The translations under genes and the position numbers were made by a program. Of a stretch of 64,000 nt of DNA, positions 18,639 through 28,466 are shown piece by piece (position 1 is the stretch's first letter; every line of letters starts with the position of its first letter). Below the pieces are notes generated by a model. It did no database searches. It was not told the DNA's origin and saw only the letters and a program-made list of their open reading frames with translations. The stretch is taken from positions 93,170-157,169 of the forward strand of contig WFMW01000057.1 in assembly GCA_015488885.1 (NCBI GenBank). Reading direction: 5' to 3'. This DNA comes from Gammaproteobacteria bacterium (GTDB lineage Bacteria > Pseudomonadota > Gammaproteobacteria > SZUA-229).

Positions 18639-20433
18639 CAGGCGGCTGGTAGGATGCATCTTTAAACTGAATACGATGCAATGAGGCATAGTGCGCATTG
18701 AGCACTAATAACTCATCGTGCGTACCTGATTCTACAATTCTTCCCTGATCCATCACCATAATAATATCGGCATTTTCGATGGTTGAGAGGCGATGAGCAA
18801 TCACCAGCGTGGTGCGATTTTTCATCAGATTTTCCAGCGATGCCTGTATATAGCGTTCCGATTCGGTATCCAGCGACGAAGTAGCTTCATCCAGAATTAA
18901 TACCGGCGCATTTTTCAGCAACGCGCGGGCAATCGCAATTCGCTGACGCTGACCGCCCGATAACATCACTCCGCGTTCACCGACCATGGTATCGAAACCG
19001 TCTGCTGATTTACTGATAAAATCTGTGGCATAGGCTGCCTTGGCGGCGGCTTCAATCTGTGCCTGACTGGCATCTTTCATTTGTCCATAGGCAATATTAT
19101 GTTTGATAGTATCGTTAAACAACACCACATCCTGACCCACATAGGAGATATGTGAGCGCAAATTCTGCAGTGTATAATCCTGAATATTATGCCCATCGAG
19201 GGTGATCTCACCCTCCTCGATTTCATACAGGCGTGGAATCAAATTAAGCAGGGTTGACTTGCCGCTGCCTGAGCGACCCACAATCGCCACTGTCTGACCA
19301 GCGTTAATAGTAAAGTTAATGTTCTCAAGCGCGTTTTTCTTTGCCCGCTGATATTTAAAATTAAGCTGTTTAAACGCAAGCTCACCCTTAACCCGGTTAG
19401 CTTCATATTGCCCGGTATCTTTTTCTTTTTCCAGATCAATAAAATCAAAAATACTCTGTGCCGCTGCAATACCACGCTGCAGGTCACTGACCACTGCGGT
19501 GATTGCCTTAACCGACGGCATCAACATAAATATTGCCGCCAGAAATGACATAAAAGTACCCACAGTAATTTTTTCAATCATCCCTGGCAGGGTTGCCAGA
19601 TAAATAAGTACAGCCAGTGCACAGGCAACAATTAACTGTACAATAGGCTGACTCAGAGCGGTGGTCATTTGCATCTTTAGATTTTGGTGACGGTTTAAGC
19701 TATTAACCTGATCAAACTGTTGCTTTTCATACTGCTGGCCACCAAATATTTTTACCACCTGGTTACCTTTAATGGCTTCTTCCAGCACACGGGAAACATC
19801 CCCCATACTACCCTGAATATGCTGACTGATACGGCGAAAACGTTTTGATACCCAGACAATCAGCAAAGTGACTACTGGCATTACCACAATAAACAATAAT
19901 GACAATAATGCATTTAAATAAATCATCCACGACAGTAAACCGATAATAGTAAGTGTGTCACGGATAAAAACCGTAACAGCATGGGTTGAAGCATGCGCCA
20001 CCTGCTCAACATCATAGGTAAATTTTGACATTAACTCACCGGTGGTTGAACGATCATAGAAATATTTGGGCATGCTCAGCAACTTGTCCAGCATTTCATT
20101 ACGCAATATATAAATCACATTGCGGCCAATCAGACTCATACCATAAGTAGCGGCAAAGGCACCCAGTGTTCTTATCAGATAAATACCAATCAATGCCAGA
20201 GGTACCCATTTTATGGTAGTGGGATCACGGTGTACAAAACTGCCATCCATTAGCGGTTTCATTAAAGCCGTAAATGCGGTTGATGACAGGGCTATAATCA
20301 CCATGCCAATAATCGCCAGCGCAAAAATTTTCCAATAGACGAAAGTATATCGTAATAGTCGAAGATAAATATCAAGCCCAAACTGTTTTTTTTGCTGATC
20401 AACCTTTTTTTGGCTTATGGATTGTTCTAACAT
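18622..20433 (-). CDS. msbA: Lipid A export ABC transporter MsbA
   Basis: Homodimeric flippase for core-lipid A across the inner membrane; 603 residues, with an N-terminal six-helix exporter domain (about 30-330) and a C-terminal nucleotide-binding domain. The NBD has Walker A GRSGSGKSTLL, Q-loop SYVGQDVVLF, signature LSGGQRQRIAIARALL, Walker B PVLILDEATSSLD and H-loop IAHRLST. It lies between exbD and lpxK with gaps or overlaps under 20 bp. Pseudomonas has exbD directly before lpxK, so insertion of msbA here unites transporter and substrate synthesis in one operon. Confidence 0.97.
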   Translation of the reverse strand: MLEQSISQKKVDQQKKQFGLDIYLRLLRYTFVYWKIFALAIIGMVIIALSSTAFTALMKPLMDGSFVHRDPTTIKWVPLALIGIYLIRTLGAFAATYGMSLIGRNVIYILRNEMLDKLLSMPKYFYDRSTTGELMSKFTYDVEQVAHASTHAVTVFIRDTLTIIGLLSWMIYLNALLSLLFIVVMPVVTLLIVWVSKRFRRISQHIQGSMGDVSRVLEEAIKGNQVVKIFGGQQYEKQQFDQVNSLNRHQNLKMQMTTALSQPIVQLIVACALAVLIYLATLPGMIEKITVGTFMSFLAAIFMLMPSVKAITAVVSDLQRGIAAAQSIFDFIDLEKEKDTGQYEANRVKGELAFKQLNFKYQRAKKNALENINFTINAGQTVAIVGRSGSGKSTLLNLIPRLYEIEEGEITLDGHNIQDYTLQNLRSHISYVGQDVVLFNDTIKHNIAYGQMKDASQAQIEAAAKAAYATDFISKSADGFDTMVGERGVMLSGGQRQRIAIARALLKNAPVLILDEATSSLDTESERYIQASLENLMKNRTTLVIAHRLSTIENADIIMVMDQGRIVESGTHDELLVLNAHYASLHRIQFKDASYQPPDEILV

Positions 20434-20437
20434 AATA

Positions 20438-20869
20438 TTATTTATTCTCTACCGTTGCGATGGAAAGCCGGGTTATTCCCAGTTGTGAGATAGCATCCAT
20501 CGCCCGCACTACAGACTCATGTGTCGTTTTTCCATCGGCACGCAAAATAATATGCTGTTTTTTAATTGCCGCAGGGGTTTTATTACCTAGTGTCTTGCTT
20601 AATGCCAGCTTCAATGTTTGTAAAGTTGTATTTACCAGTTGACGATTATTGATATAATATTTTCCTTTTGCATCAATCGTCAGTACGATAGCATCATCCT
20701 GTACCCGTGTGGCTTTTGCTGAGGCTTCTGGCAGGTTAACTTTTAATTTTGCATTTCGGTCAAACGTTGTTGAAACCATAAAAAAAATCAGCAATAAAAA
20801 CACCACATCAATTAATGGCGTTAAATTGATGTCGATATTTTCTTCCTTATGATGAGGACGTAAATTCAT
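20438..20869 (-). CDS. exbD: ExbD/TolR family biopolymer transport protein
   Basis: 143 residues with one N-terminal transmembrane helix (about 19-40) containing LTPLIDVVFLLLIFFM, in which the conserved aspartate carries the proton path of the ExbB-ExbD/TolQ-TolR motor. The rest is a periplasmic domain of the TolR/ExbD fold. Its ATG overlaps the exbB stop by 4 bp (ATGA), so stoichiometry is likely set by translational coupling. In this comEC-exbBD-lpxK context the partner is not a classical TonB, and the physiological role of this pair is not established from sequence. Confidence 0.93.
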   Translation of the reverse strand: MNLRPHHKEENIDINLTPLIDVVFLLLIFFMVSTTFDRNAKLKVNLPEASAKATRVQDDAIVLTIDAKGKYYINNRQLVNTTLQTLKLALSKTLGNKTPAAIKKQHIILRADGKTTHESVVRAMDAISQLGITRLSIATVENK

Positions 20870-21630
20870 AAGATGGAGCCTGACGAGGTTTGTGTTGCCG
20901 AAGAGTCCATTACTTCAGTTGGCTCGCTTTCTCCTGCTTCGGCAAAATCTTCAACATTATCATCATTGCGTTTTTCATTGCCCTGAGAATTATTATCCAG
21001 AGACCGGGTATCCGCACAATCGACAGAACGATGATAACTTAATACATCCACCATTTTTATTGCCTCACGTTCCATAACCACCACAATAGAATCAACCTTG
21101 CGACGAAAGAAACGGTAAAAAATCAGACTGGGAATGGCAACCGTCAAACCCGCTGCAGTCGTGATCATGGCCTGCGATATACCACTGGCAAGTACCGCTG
21201 GATTACCGACACCATAGCTTGTAATAGCGGTAAAAACATTAATCATACCAACAACCGTACCTAATAAACCCAGTAAGGGTGAAATAGAGGCAATGGTACC
21301 CAGTGTATTAAGAAAGTGTTCCAGATCATGAACCACCTCGCGACCGCGTTCCTCGATGGACTCTTTTATGCGCTCACGGCTTTCATGACGATGTTTCAGA
21401 CCCGCACTGAGAATCTTCCCCAGTGCCGACTGCTTTGCCAGCGCTTCAATCATCGCCGGTTTTAGATTATTCTGCTTGATAGCATTCCATACTGTCGCCA
21501 CCAGATGTTCTGGTAAGACTACCTCACGTCGCAGGCTCCAGAAACGTTCCACAACGATCGACATTGCGATAATGGAACATAGAATAATTGGCAGCATCAA
21601 CCAGCCACCGGATTTTACCAGTTCAAACAC
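20866..21630 (-). CDS. exbB: MotA/TolQ/ExbB family proton channel protein
   Basis: 254 residues, three membrane segments: about 8-28, 105-140 (LGTIASISPLLGLLGTVVGMINVF, the family signature) and 150-180 (SQAMITTAAGLTVAIPSLIFY). It forms the pentameric proton channel energising ExbD. Oddity: after about residue 200 there is a 50-residue acidic, Ser/Asn/Asp-rich tail (for example NEKRNDDNVEDFAEAGESEP) that is not part of the core fold; typical members are about 210-240 residues. The gene is second in the comEC-led minus-strand cluster. Confidence 0.93.
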   Translation of the reverse strand: MFELVKSGGWLMLPIILCSIIAMSIVVERFWSLRREVVLPEHLVATVWNAIKQNNLKPAMIEALAKQSALGKILSAGLKHRHESRERIKESIEERGREVVHDLEHFLNTLGTIASISPLLGLLGTVVGMINVFTAITSYGVGNPAVLASGISQAMITTAAGLTVAIPSLIFYRFFRRKVDSIVVVMEREAIKMVDVLSYHRSVDCADTRSLDNNSQGNEKRNDDNVEDFAEAGESEPTEVMDSSATQTSSGSIL

Positions 21631-21681
21631 AGACCACCCTTCACTCTAAATAATATAATCGAATAATAAAACACCCTCATT

Positions 21682-24273
21682 TTACTGTATTTGACGGTTA
21701 AAAACAGCGTTCCAGTAATGATGATGCGATTGTCGATAAGCATCCACTGCTGTGAGGCCTTTATCAGGCGTAAATATCATACTGACTGCACCGCTTAAGC
21801 CGGTTTCAAACAGACGGCTATGTGCCTGCAAATAGCGCTTTATCACCTTATGATTCGGTAGTCGATAACGATTTCGATACCCCGCCGGGACAATCGCAAT
21901 TTGTGGATGTACTGCCCGAATAAAAGCTGGGCTGGATGAAGTTTTACTACCATGATGTGGCACCACCAGTACATCAGCGGATAAATGACTGGCCTGTGTT
22001 TTGAGTAAACGTTTTTCCACTACGGTTTCAATATCACCGGTAAATAAAGCACTGCCACCGACAGCGGCTATTTTTAATACACAGGAATGATTATTACGTC
22101 TTTTGTGTAGCCCCCTTTTTATTGAAGAAACAACTGCCATCGGTGAATAAGGTGGACTGAGAAACTGAAAATTAACCCCATCCCAATCCCAGTGCAAGCG
22201 CTGATTACAGGCTGTTTTACGGGTTGCCGATAATGTCTGTAAATCCTGCCCCATCAACCTCGTGGTAGCATAGGCAGTGATAATAGATGCCGCCCCACCA
22301 ATATGGTCACTGTCACCATGACTGATAACCAGCTCATCGAGATGGTGAATACCGTTGCCGCGCAGATAAGGCACGACCACCGCCGTACCGGCATCAAGAT
22401 GAGCACCCAGTTTCGGGCCGCTATCAAAAACCAGTGTATGATGTGCGGTCTGTATCACGCTCGCCAGCCCCTGGCCGACATCCAGCACCGTTAACTTAAA
22501 CCCTCCTGCTGCAATAGTTGTCATCCGGGTTTGCCGGATTAAGCTGACTAACAACGGCATCGATAACAACATCACCATCATTAATCGCACTGACCATGGC
22601 GGTATTTTCCCCGACATTCTCATATAACGCAGAGGCACTAACCAGACCAATATTGCCAACATCGCAGGTGTCATCTGCCACCATGCAATACCGCCCTGTG
22701 AAAACCAGGCAAAAGGTAGATCTGCCAGCCCATGAATAAATGGCCAGATCCACTGTAGCAGGCTGGCAGCAAGCTGCACAGCCAGTTCACTTACCCCAGG
22801 TAAGAATGGATAAAAAAATAATGCCACCAACACAAAAGGCACAACCAGAAAACTGACATAAGGCACTAGAATCAAGTTAGCCACTGGCGCAATTAATGAA
22901 CTTTGTTGAAATAAATATAAAGACAACGGAAACAACGCCAGAGTAATCATCCATTGCAACTTGATCCACAGTTGTATTTTCCCCCTGAGCCGCTGCCACA
23001 GACTTTGTTGATGACTTTGTTGATAGTTTGGTTGATCAACCTCACCTGCCAGACTGAATGAAACTGCATGGTGGTCTGTCAGGGTATAAAAAATAACCGC
23101 TACCGCAATAAACGAAAACCAGAATCCGGGTGATAATACCGACAGAGGGTCACGCACAAGAATCAGAAAAAGGGCCAGTCCAAGCGCATCCGTTGACCTG
23201 AAATGGCGTTTCAATAATGTAGCCAGCGCAAAACTGACTAGCATAATTAAAGCCCGCTGGGTAGGGATAGATAAACCCGCGAGCAAAGCATATAAAACGG
23301 CAACCCCCAAACCCAGCACGATACCTGAATATTGCGCCGGCAGCCGTTGCAACCAGCCTGATGGCAGGAGCATGGCAAACAGCCAGCGCCCGAACAGATA
23401 GCCAAAAAGATAAGCCAGGCCAATATGCAGCCCGGAAATTGCCATTAAATGGTTGGTGCCGGTGTGCAATAAATCCTGCCATTGCTGAGTTTGAATATTA
23501 TGCCGTTCACCCACTGCCAGCGCAGTCACCAGCCCTTGCATCGCCGCAGTCTGAGTATTCGCATGGAAACCGGCCTGTGATCCTGCCGGGCTGGTCGAGC
23601 TTAGCCACTGCCCGATTGATCGACTAATTTTCTCGCGCAGGGCATCAACCGAAAAGGCTGAAGCGGCATGCAGTCGTTGATTTTGCCAGACAGCTCCCTG
23701 ACTGGCTGGTCGAATATAACCACGAGCATCTACCCCATGGGCAAACAACCAGCCCTCATAATCAAACCCGCCAGGGTTAAAAAAACCATGTGGTGGTTTT
23801 AATCGCACCATAAATTGCCAGACTTCACCAGCATGAACAGCCCTGACAGGGTGTTTTTTACTGTTATACCAGCTCAGTTGAATTTTACGTGGTGGATGAA
23901 TAAGCTTGAATGATGAACGATGCAGCGGCACAAACTTTTCTACCTGCAGATAAAAACGCTCAGCGTGCTTTTCATGTTGTGGGATACCGGTAATTTTTCC
24001 CTGTACCTTTATTGTTTTAGCTGCCAGCGACTCAGGTAGACGATACTGTAATGCATGTTGTGCAAAAAATAACGCCCAGCTAATGCCAACAAAAAACAAC
24101 AGCAAAGCTTTAATTACCTGTCGAAAAGCCATCCTAAAGCGACAATAAACAGCAACAACAAGCAATACAGACAGGCACAGGCTAATAATCAGGAAGCCTG
24201 ACAGATCAGGCAACTGCGCCCATTGCTGAACCAGTAAAATACCACTGAGAAAATAAACCGCCGATAATAACAT
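21682..24273 (-). CDS. comEC: ComEC/Rec2 DNA-uptake channel protein
   Basis: Polytopic inner-membrane protein that passes transforming single-stranded DNA into the cytoplasm; 863 residues, full length. The N-terminal OB-like DUF4131 region (about 45-190) is followed by the competence domain with many helices (about 225-540; NHLMAISGLHIGLAYL is characteristic). The C-terminal metallo-beta-lactamase-like domain carries LDVGQGLASVIQ, ISHGDSDHIGGA and VPHHGSKTSSSPAF, so the metal-binding residues are intact. A complete comEC suggests potential competence, though no type IV pilus genes are in the window. It starts 137 bp from the divergent DUF2062 gene, so the intergenic space must hold both promoters. 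Confidence 0.94.
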   Translation of the reverse strand: MLLSAVYFLSGILLVQQWAQLPDLSGFLIISLCLSVLLVVAVYCRFRMAFRQVIKALLLFFVGISWALFFAQHALQYRLPESLAAKTIKVQGKITGIPQHEKHAERFYLQVEKFVPLHRSSFKLIHPPRKIQLSWYNSKKHPVRAVHAGEVWQFMVRLKPPHGFFNPGGFDYEGWLFAHGVDARGYIRPASQGAVWQNQRLHAASAFSVDALREKISRSIGQWLSSTSPAGSQAGFHANTQTAAMQGLVTALAVGERHNIQTQQWQDLLHTGTNHLMAISGLHIGLAYLFGYLFGRWLFAMLLPSGWLQRLPAQYSGIVLGLGVAVLYALLAGLSIPTQRALIMLVSFALATLLKRHFRSTDALGLALFLILVRDPLSVLSPGFWFSFIAVAVIFYTLTDHHAVSFSLAGEVDQPNYQQSHQQSLWQRLRGKIQLWIKLQWMITLALFPLSLYLFQQSSLIAPVANLILVPYVSFLVVPFVLVALFFYPFLPGVSELAVQLAASLLQWIWPFIHGLADLPFAWFSQGGIAWWQMTPAMLAILVWLVPLRYMRMSGKIPPWSVRLMMVMLLSMPLLVSLIRQTRMTTIAAGGFKLTVLDVGQGLASVIQTAHHTLVFDSGPKLGAHLDAGTAVVVPYLRGNGIHHLDELVISHGDSDHIGGAASIITAYATTRLMGQDLQTLSATRKTACNQRLHWDWDGVNFQFLSPPYSPMAVVSSIKRGLHKRRNNHSCVLKIAAVGGSALFTGDIETVVEKRLLKTQASHLSADVLVVPHHGSKTSSSPAFIRAVHPQIAIVPAGYRNRYRLPNHKVIKRYLQAHSRLFETGLSGAVSMIFTPDKGLTAVDAYRQSHHHYWNAVFNRQIQ

Positions 24274-24410
24274 TGATATTTACTTATCCCTTTGACCATT
24301 CCTGTCCGGGCCAAATGCCCTGTAAAACTTTCGCACCATACCACAATAATTCACGAAAGGTTATAATACCTTCCTGTTTCTGAACCCGCTAACCATATCT
24401 GTTTTCTATC

Positions 24411-24947
24411 ATGCCGCGCAAGTTTTTCCAACGCTTAATGCCAGACCATAAAAAGATAAAGGAAAACAAAAGTTTATCTATATTTGGTGAAGTATTACAT
24501 GAACCAAATTTATGGCATCTGAATCGACGTTCAGTCGCCGGTGCCTTTGCGGTAGGGCTGTTTTTTGCCTGGGTACCCCTGCCCTCACAGATGATTATGG
24601 CAGCGGCAACCGCAATTTTTTTCCGTACCAATCTCCCCATCTCGGTCATGCTGGTATGGCTGACCAATCCATTGACCATGCCGCCAATGTTCTATTTTGC
24701 CTATCTACTTGGTACCTGGATTTTACATACCCCTCCCTCACACTTTACTTTTGAACCGACCCTGCAGTGGCTGTTACACGGCATGGCTACCAGCTGGAAA
24801 CCCTTTTTAACCGGTTGTGCTGTGCTGGCTATAGGCTCAGGTATTCTGGGTTATATTGGCATTCAGGGAATGTGGCGCTATTCCATCTATAAACGCATGG
24901 CTGCCAGAAAAAATAAAACCAGAAAATCCTCTGGCGCAAATAATTAG
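24411..24947 (+). CDS. DUF2062 membrane protein
   Basis: 178 residues with about three to four hydrophobic segments. The family signature LNRRSVAGAFAVGLFFAWVP followed by PLPSQMIMAAATA and NLPISVMLVWLTNPLTMPP is present. The C terminus is basic (MAARKNKTRKSS) and probably cytoplasmic. Function is unknown; DUF2062 genes occur next to comEC in pseudomonads, and the same divergent arrangement is conserved here. Confidence 0.88.
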   Translation: MPRKFFQRLMPDHKKIKENKSLSIFGEVLHEPNLWHLNRRSVAGAFAVGLFFAWVPLPSQMIMAAATAIFFRTNLPISVMLVWLTNPLTMPPMFYFAYLLGTWILHTPPSHFTFEPTLQWLLHGMATSWKPFLTGCAVLAIGSGILGYIGIQGMWRYSIYKRMAARKNKTRKSSGANN

Positions 24948-25029
24948 ACCGATAACCCGATATGATTAGACCGATAACCCAGTCAGTTATACAACCCCTC
25001 AGCAAAGACAATAAAGTGCTATCAATATA

Positions 25030-25503
25030 ATGCTATCAAAATCCCCCATCTGGAAACCCCATGCAACGGTTGCTGCCATTGTTGAACGCGACCACAAATT
25101 TTTGATAGTCGAAGAAACTATTGCAGGTAAAAATGCCTATAACCAGCCTGCCGGCCACCTTGACCCGGATGAAAACCTGCTTGATGCGGTGATTCGTGAA
25201 ACCCGTGAAGAAACCGCCTGGGGCTTTTTGCCTGAGGCCATTACCGGTATCTACCTGTGGAAACACCCGCAAAACAACCGCACCTTCCTGCGCTTTACTT
25301 TCTGCGGGCAGGTCCACGATCATGATGACAATCAACCGCTGGACGATGGCATTATTGCCGCCCACTGGCTGAGCCTGGATGAAATCAAAGCCAGAAAAAA
25401 TCAACTGCGTTCACCCATGGTCATTGGCAATATTGAAGATTACCTGGCGGAAAAACGTTATCCGCTGGCGCTATTGACAGATATGCAAGCAAAAGTCTCT
25501 TAA
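25030..25503 (+). CDS. nudJ: NUDIX hydrolase, NudJ-like phosphatase
   Basis: Hydrolyses nucleoside di/triphosphates and thiamine pyrophosphate derivatives in E. coli NudJ. 157 residues, with WKPHATVAAIVERDHKFLIVEE at the N terminus. The Nudix box at about 43-65 starts GHLDPDENLLDAVIRETREE, keeping all acidic metal ligands; the final Gly of the consensus (EExGU) is Ala here. FLRFTFCGQV and the C-terminal SPMVIGNIEDYL also match NudJ. The order nudJ-mnmA-hflD is the E. coli one. Confidence 0.9.
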   Translation: MLSKSPIWKPHATVAAIVERDHKFLIVEETIAGKNAYNQPAGHLDPDENLLDAVIRETREETAWGFLPEAITGIYLWKHPQNNRTFLRFTFCGQVHDHDDNQPLDDGIIAAHWLSLDEIKARKNQLRSPMVIGNIEDYLAEKRYPLALLTDMQAKVS

Positions 25504-25569
25504 AAATTAAATCTGTGAGCTGCTTCTATTACCATTTCTCATCATGACATTTTATCGTGACATATACTC

Positions 25570-26661
25570 GTGAAACATAAACAGAAAATTATTATCGGTA
25601 TGTCCGGCGGCGTGGATTCCTCCGTTGCCGCCCTGCTGCTTTTACAACAGGGCTATGAGGTTGAAGCGCTGTTTATGAAAAACTGGGAAGAGGATGATAA
25701 TGAAGACTATTGTGCAGCAACCGAAGACCTGAAAGATGCCACGGCAGTTTGTGACACACTCGGCATCAGGCTGCATACGGTTAATTTTGCCAGCGAATAC
25801 TGGGATCGGGTCTTCCAGCATTTTCTCGATGAATACCAGGCCGGGCGTACCCCGAACCCGGATATATTATGTAACCGGGAAATTAAATTCCGTGCCTTTC
25901 TGGATTATGCGCTAACGCTGGGAGCCGATAAAATTGCCACCGGTCATTATGCCCGCATTCAAGCGCATCATCAGCAGGTACAACTACTGCGTGGATGCGA
26001 CAGTAACAAGGATCAAAGCTATTTTTTATATACACTTAATCAATATCAACTTGCTCACAGCCTGTTTCCTCTTGGCGGCTATGAAAAGCCGCGCATACGC
26101 GAACTGGCCAGAGAAAACCATTTAATCACCCATAATAAAAAAGACAGCACCGGTATCTGCTTTATCGGTGAACGGCGTTTTAATCAGTTTCTGGAAAAAT
26201 TTATTCCTGCCAATCCGGGTATTATCCAGAGCCTCGATGGCGAAGAACTGGGACAGCATAACGGTTTGATGTATTACACGCTGGGCCAGCGCAAGGGGCT
26301 GGGTATAGGCGGCGTCAAAGATGGCGATGAGGAACCCTGGTATGTGGTGGAAAAAGATTTAGCCCGCAATAGACTAATGGTTGCACAGGGGCACAATCAT
26401 CCCCATCTATTTAATAACACTCTGAACGTTCATCAGTACCACTGGATTGCAGGAAGATGGCCGGAAAACACGCAGATAACAGCAAAAATACGTTATCGAC
26501 AGGCCGATCAGGACTGCACTGTTCAGCAGACAGACAATGGCGGTTTGCGTGTGCGTTTTAACCACCGGCAACGCGCCATTACTCCAGGGCAATCCATCGT
26601 GTTTTATCACCATGAGATATGCCTGGGCGGTGGCGTTATTGAGAACATGTACAATGTATAA
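25570..26661 (+). CDS. mnmA: tRNA-specific 2-thiouridylase MnmA
   Basis: Adds sulfur to C2 of U34 in tRNA-Lys, -Glu and -Gln, receiving persulfide from the Tus relay. 363 residues. The PP-loop is [17 protein letters not shown] near residue 8; the catalytic cysteines are in [12 protein letters not shown] (about residue 100) and [12 protein letters not shown] (about residue 197). ATP-dependent adenylation is implied by the intact PP-loop, and the C-terminal beta domains bind tRNA. The annotated start is a GTG (gtgaaacataaacag). It sits 66 bp after nudJ and 26 bp before hflD. Confidence 0.97.
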   Translation: MKHKQKIIIGMSGGVDSSVAALLLLQQGYEVEALFMKNWEEDDNEDYCAATEDLKDATAVCDTLGIRLHTVNFASEYWDRVFQHFLDEYQAGRTPNPDILCNREIKFRAFLDYALTLGADKIATGHYARIQAHHQQVQLLRGCDSNKDQSYFLYTLNQYQLAHSLFPLGGYEKPRIRELARENHLITHNKKDSTGICFIGERRFNQFLEKFIPANPGIIQSLDGEELGQHNGLMYYTLGQRKGLGIGGVKDGDEEPWYVVEKDLARNRLMVAQGHNHPHLFNNTLNVHQYHWIAGRWPENTQITAKIRYRQADQDCTVQQTDNGGLRVRFNHRQRAITPGQSIVFYHHEICLGGGVIENMYNV

Positions 26662-26687
26662 CAGTATTAACCGGCATATTTAAGTTT

Positions 26688-27311
26688 ATGACACATTCAT
26701 CAAAGGATAAAACGCTGGCTCTTGCAGGCGTTTTTCAGGCTGCCTCACTGGTCAAGCAGATTGCCAACACCGGCACGGCCAACAGTGCGATTGTAGAATC
26801 CAGCATTGAAAGTCTGTTTCGCATCGATGCCGACAATGTTGCCGCCGTGTATGGCAATATTGCCGGTGTTAATCATGGTCTGCACGTCTTACAGGAACAA
26901 CTCAGCAATAACCAGCCAACAGAAGATCTGGAAATTACAAAATATGCTATTTCAATGATTGCGCTGGAAAGGAAACTGTCACGCAATAAAAAAATGCTGG
27001 ACAACATTACCGATGGCCTGCAAACCATCGAGTCACAGCTGGCATTTTTCAGCCTCAGCCACAACACTATTTTCAGCAAAATTGCTGAACTCTACAAAAC
27101 CACCATCAGCACCCTGGGTAGAAAAATCATGGTAAGTGGTGAACAGCCGTACCTCAGTAATGAGACTAACGCCAGCAAGGTACGCGCACTATTGCTCGCT
27201 GGCATCCGCTCAGCGGTATTATGGCAACAATGCGGTGGTTCACGCTGGCAGTTTATCTTTCGCCGCAAGACCTACCTGCAGGAATGCGAAAAAATGTTAA
27301 GGGTACTCTGA
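26688..27311 (+). CDS. hflD: High frequency lysogenization protein HflD
   Basis: 207-residue all-helical protein; in E. coli it binds lambda CII and is membrane associated, while its housekeeping role is unclear. Recognisable parts are LALAGVFQAASLVKQIA at the N terminus, SIESLFRIDADNV, and the C-terminal RALLLAGIRSAVLWQQCGGSRWQFIFRR, which is diagnostic. In E. coli hflD is followed by purB; here an ArsB-like permease follows instead, 65 bp downstream. Confidence 0.95.
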   Translation: MTHSSKDKTLALAGVFQAASLVKQIANTGTANSAIVESSIESLFRIDADNVAAVYGNIAGVNHGLHVLQEQLSNNQPTEDLEITKYAISMIALERKLSRNKKMLDNITDGLQTIESQLAFFSLSHNTIFSKIAELYKTTISTLGRKIMVSGEQPYLSNETNASKVRALLLAGIRSAVLWQQCGGSRWQFIFRRKTYLQECEKMLRVL

Positions 27312-27376
27312 ATGCAGCTCAACTGCGCTGAACACGTTAAACCACGCAGAGATAGACTTGATCAGAGGTTTCCTGA

Positions 27377-28438
27377 TTGAAAACTCAGGTAATATTTGTT
27401 GATTTTATTCTTAAAGAATGGCTGGTTATTGCATCTGCTGCCGGTCTGATTCTGACAATTTTTTCTACCAGACATTTTCCCGTCTATTCAACTCAGGAAA
27501 TACAGGTATTGTTCATTCTGTTTGTGCTTTTTGTTACCGTTAGTGGTTTACAGAAAAGTGGTCTCATATTAAAAATTGCCCAAAATATAGAAAAGGGAAA
27601 AGCTATACCGTTAAAATTAGTGATAACAAGCTTCTTCCTGTCCATGCTGGTAACCAATGATATTGCCTTAATCGTCATAGTTCCTCTTACCTTATCACTC
27701 AATGTCAATCGAAAAGATATTCTGGTTATTCTAGAGGCATTAGCCGTCAATGCCGGTTCTGCATTGACGCCATTTGGTAATCCGCAAAATCTCTTTATTT
27801 ACTGGTTTTATGCCATTCATCCTTATACATTCATAAAAACCATCGCTCCTTTTTCCCTGGTCTTTTTCGGTTTGCTAATTGTTTTCTCACTTTTAGTGAA
27901 AACAAAAAGTGGTATGCAGGAAAAGGTAATACAGAAAGTTAATAAAAAGGCATATATCTATGGAATACTACTTTTTATTGTTCTACTGACGGTTCTCCAT
28001 GTACTCCCTGTTTCAACAGGAATCCTGACCATTCTTTTTGCCCTTATATTTGACAGGAAAGCCTTGCGCATTGATTATGCACTATTATTCAGTTTCCTGT
28101 TCTTTTTTGGCATCGCAGATAATTTAAAACTCATGCTGGCCACTGAAATTAATCATTCCAGACATATCTTCCTGTTTTCCGCCCTGTCCAGCCAGATCAT
28201 GAGTAATGTACCCGCAACCCTGTTGTTTGCGAAATTCACCTCAAACTGGCAAGCTTTATTATGGGGCGTGAATACAGGAGGGTTTGGCAGCCTGGTTGGC
28301 TCGCTGGCAAATCTTATCGCCTATAAACTATACGTGACACATGAAGACACAAGTAATACAGCGAGTTTTACCGTGAAATTTCTTGTCATGAGTTATATAG
28401 CCTTTTTTATAGCCATAGGTCTGTATTTTAATAGGTGA
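27377..28438 (+). CDS. ArsB/NhaD/SLC13-type (ion transporter superfamily) permease
   Basis: Polytopic inner-membrane protein, 353 residues, about ten hydrophobic segments. Start is TTG at 27377, supported by AGAGG 8 nt upstream. The two inverted re-entrant motifs of the superfamily are visible: NAGSALTPFGNPQNLFIYWF (about 133-152) and SNVPATLLFAKF...WGVNTGGFGSLVGSLANLIA in the second half. These resemble ArsB/NhaD and citrate-type carriers; substrate cannot be assigned. It is shorter than typical ArsB or NhaD (about 420-450). It converges on the giant autotransporter gene with a 28-bp gap. Confidence 0.8.
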   Translation: MKTQVIFVDFILKEWLVIASAAGLILTIFSTRHFPVYSTQEIQVLFILFVLFVTVSGLQKSGLILKIAQNIEKGKAIPLKLVITSFFLSMLVTNDIALIVIVPLTLSLNVNRKDILVILEALAVNAGSALTPFGNPQNLFIYWFYAIHPYTFIKTIAPFSLVFFGLLIVFSLLVKTKSGMQEKVIQKVNKKAYIYGILLFIVLLTVLHVLPVSTGILTILFALIFDRKALRIDYALLFSFLFFFGIADNLKLMLATEINHSRHIFLFSALSSQIMSNVPATLLFAKFTSNWQALLWGVNTGGFGSLVGSLANLIAYKLYVTHEDTSNTASFTVKFLVMSYIAFFIAIGLYFNR

Positions 28439-28466
28439 CCTGCCCGTTATTGATGTACGCCATTTT

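Noticed and set aside
18639..18698. N-terminal extension of lpxK
   Set aside because: The extra 20 codons lie inside msbA and do not match LpxK; the ATG at 18638 gives the family N terminus.
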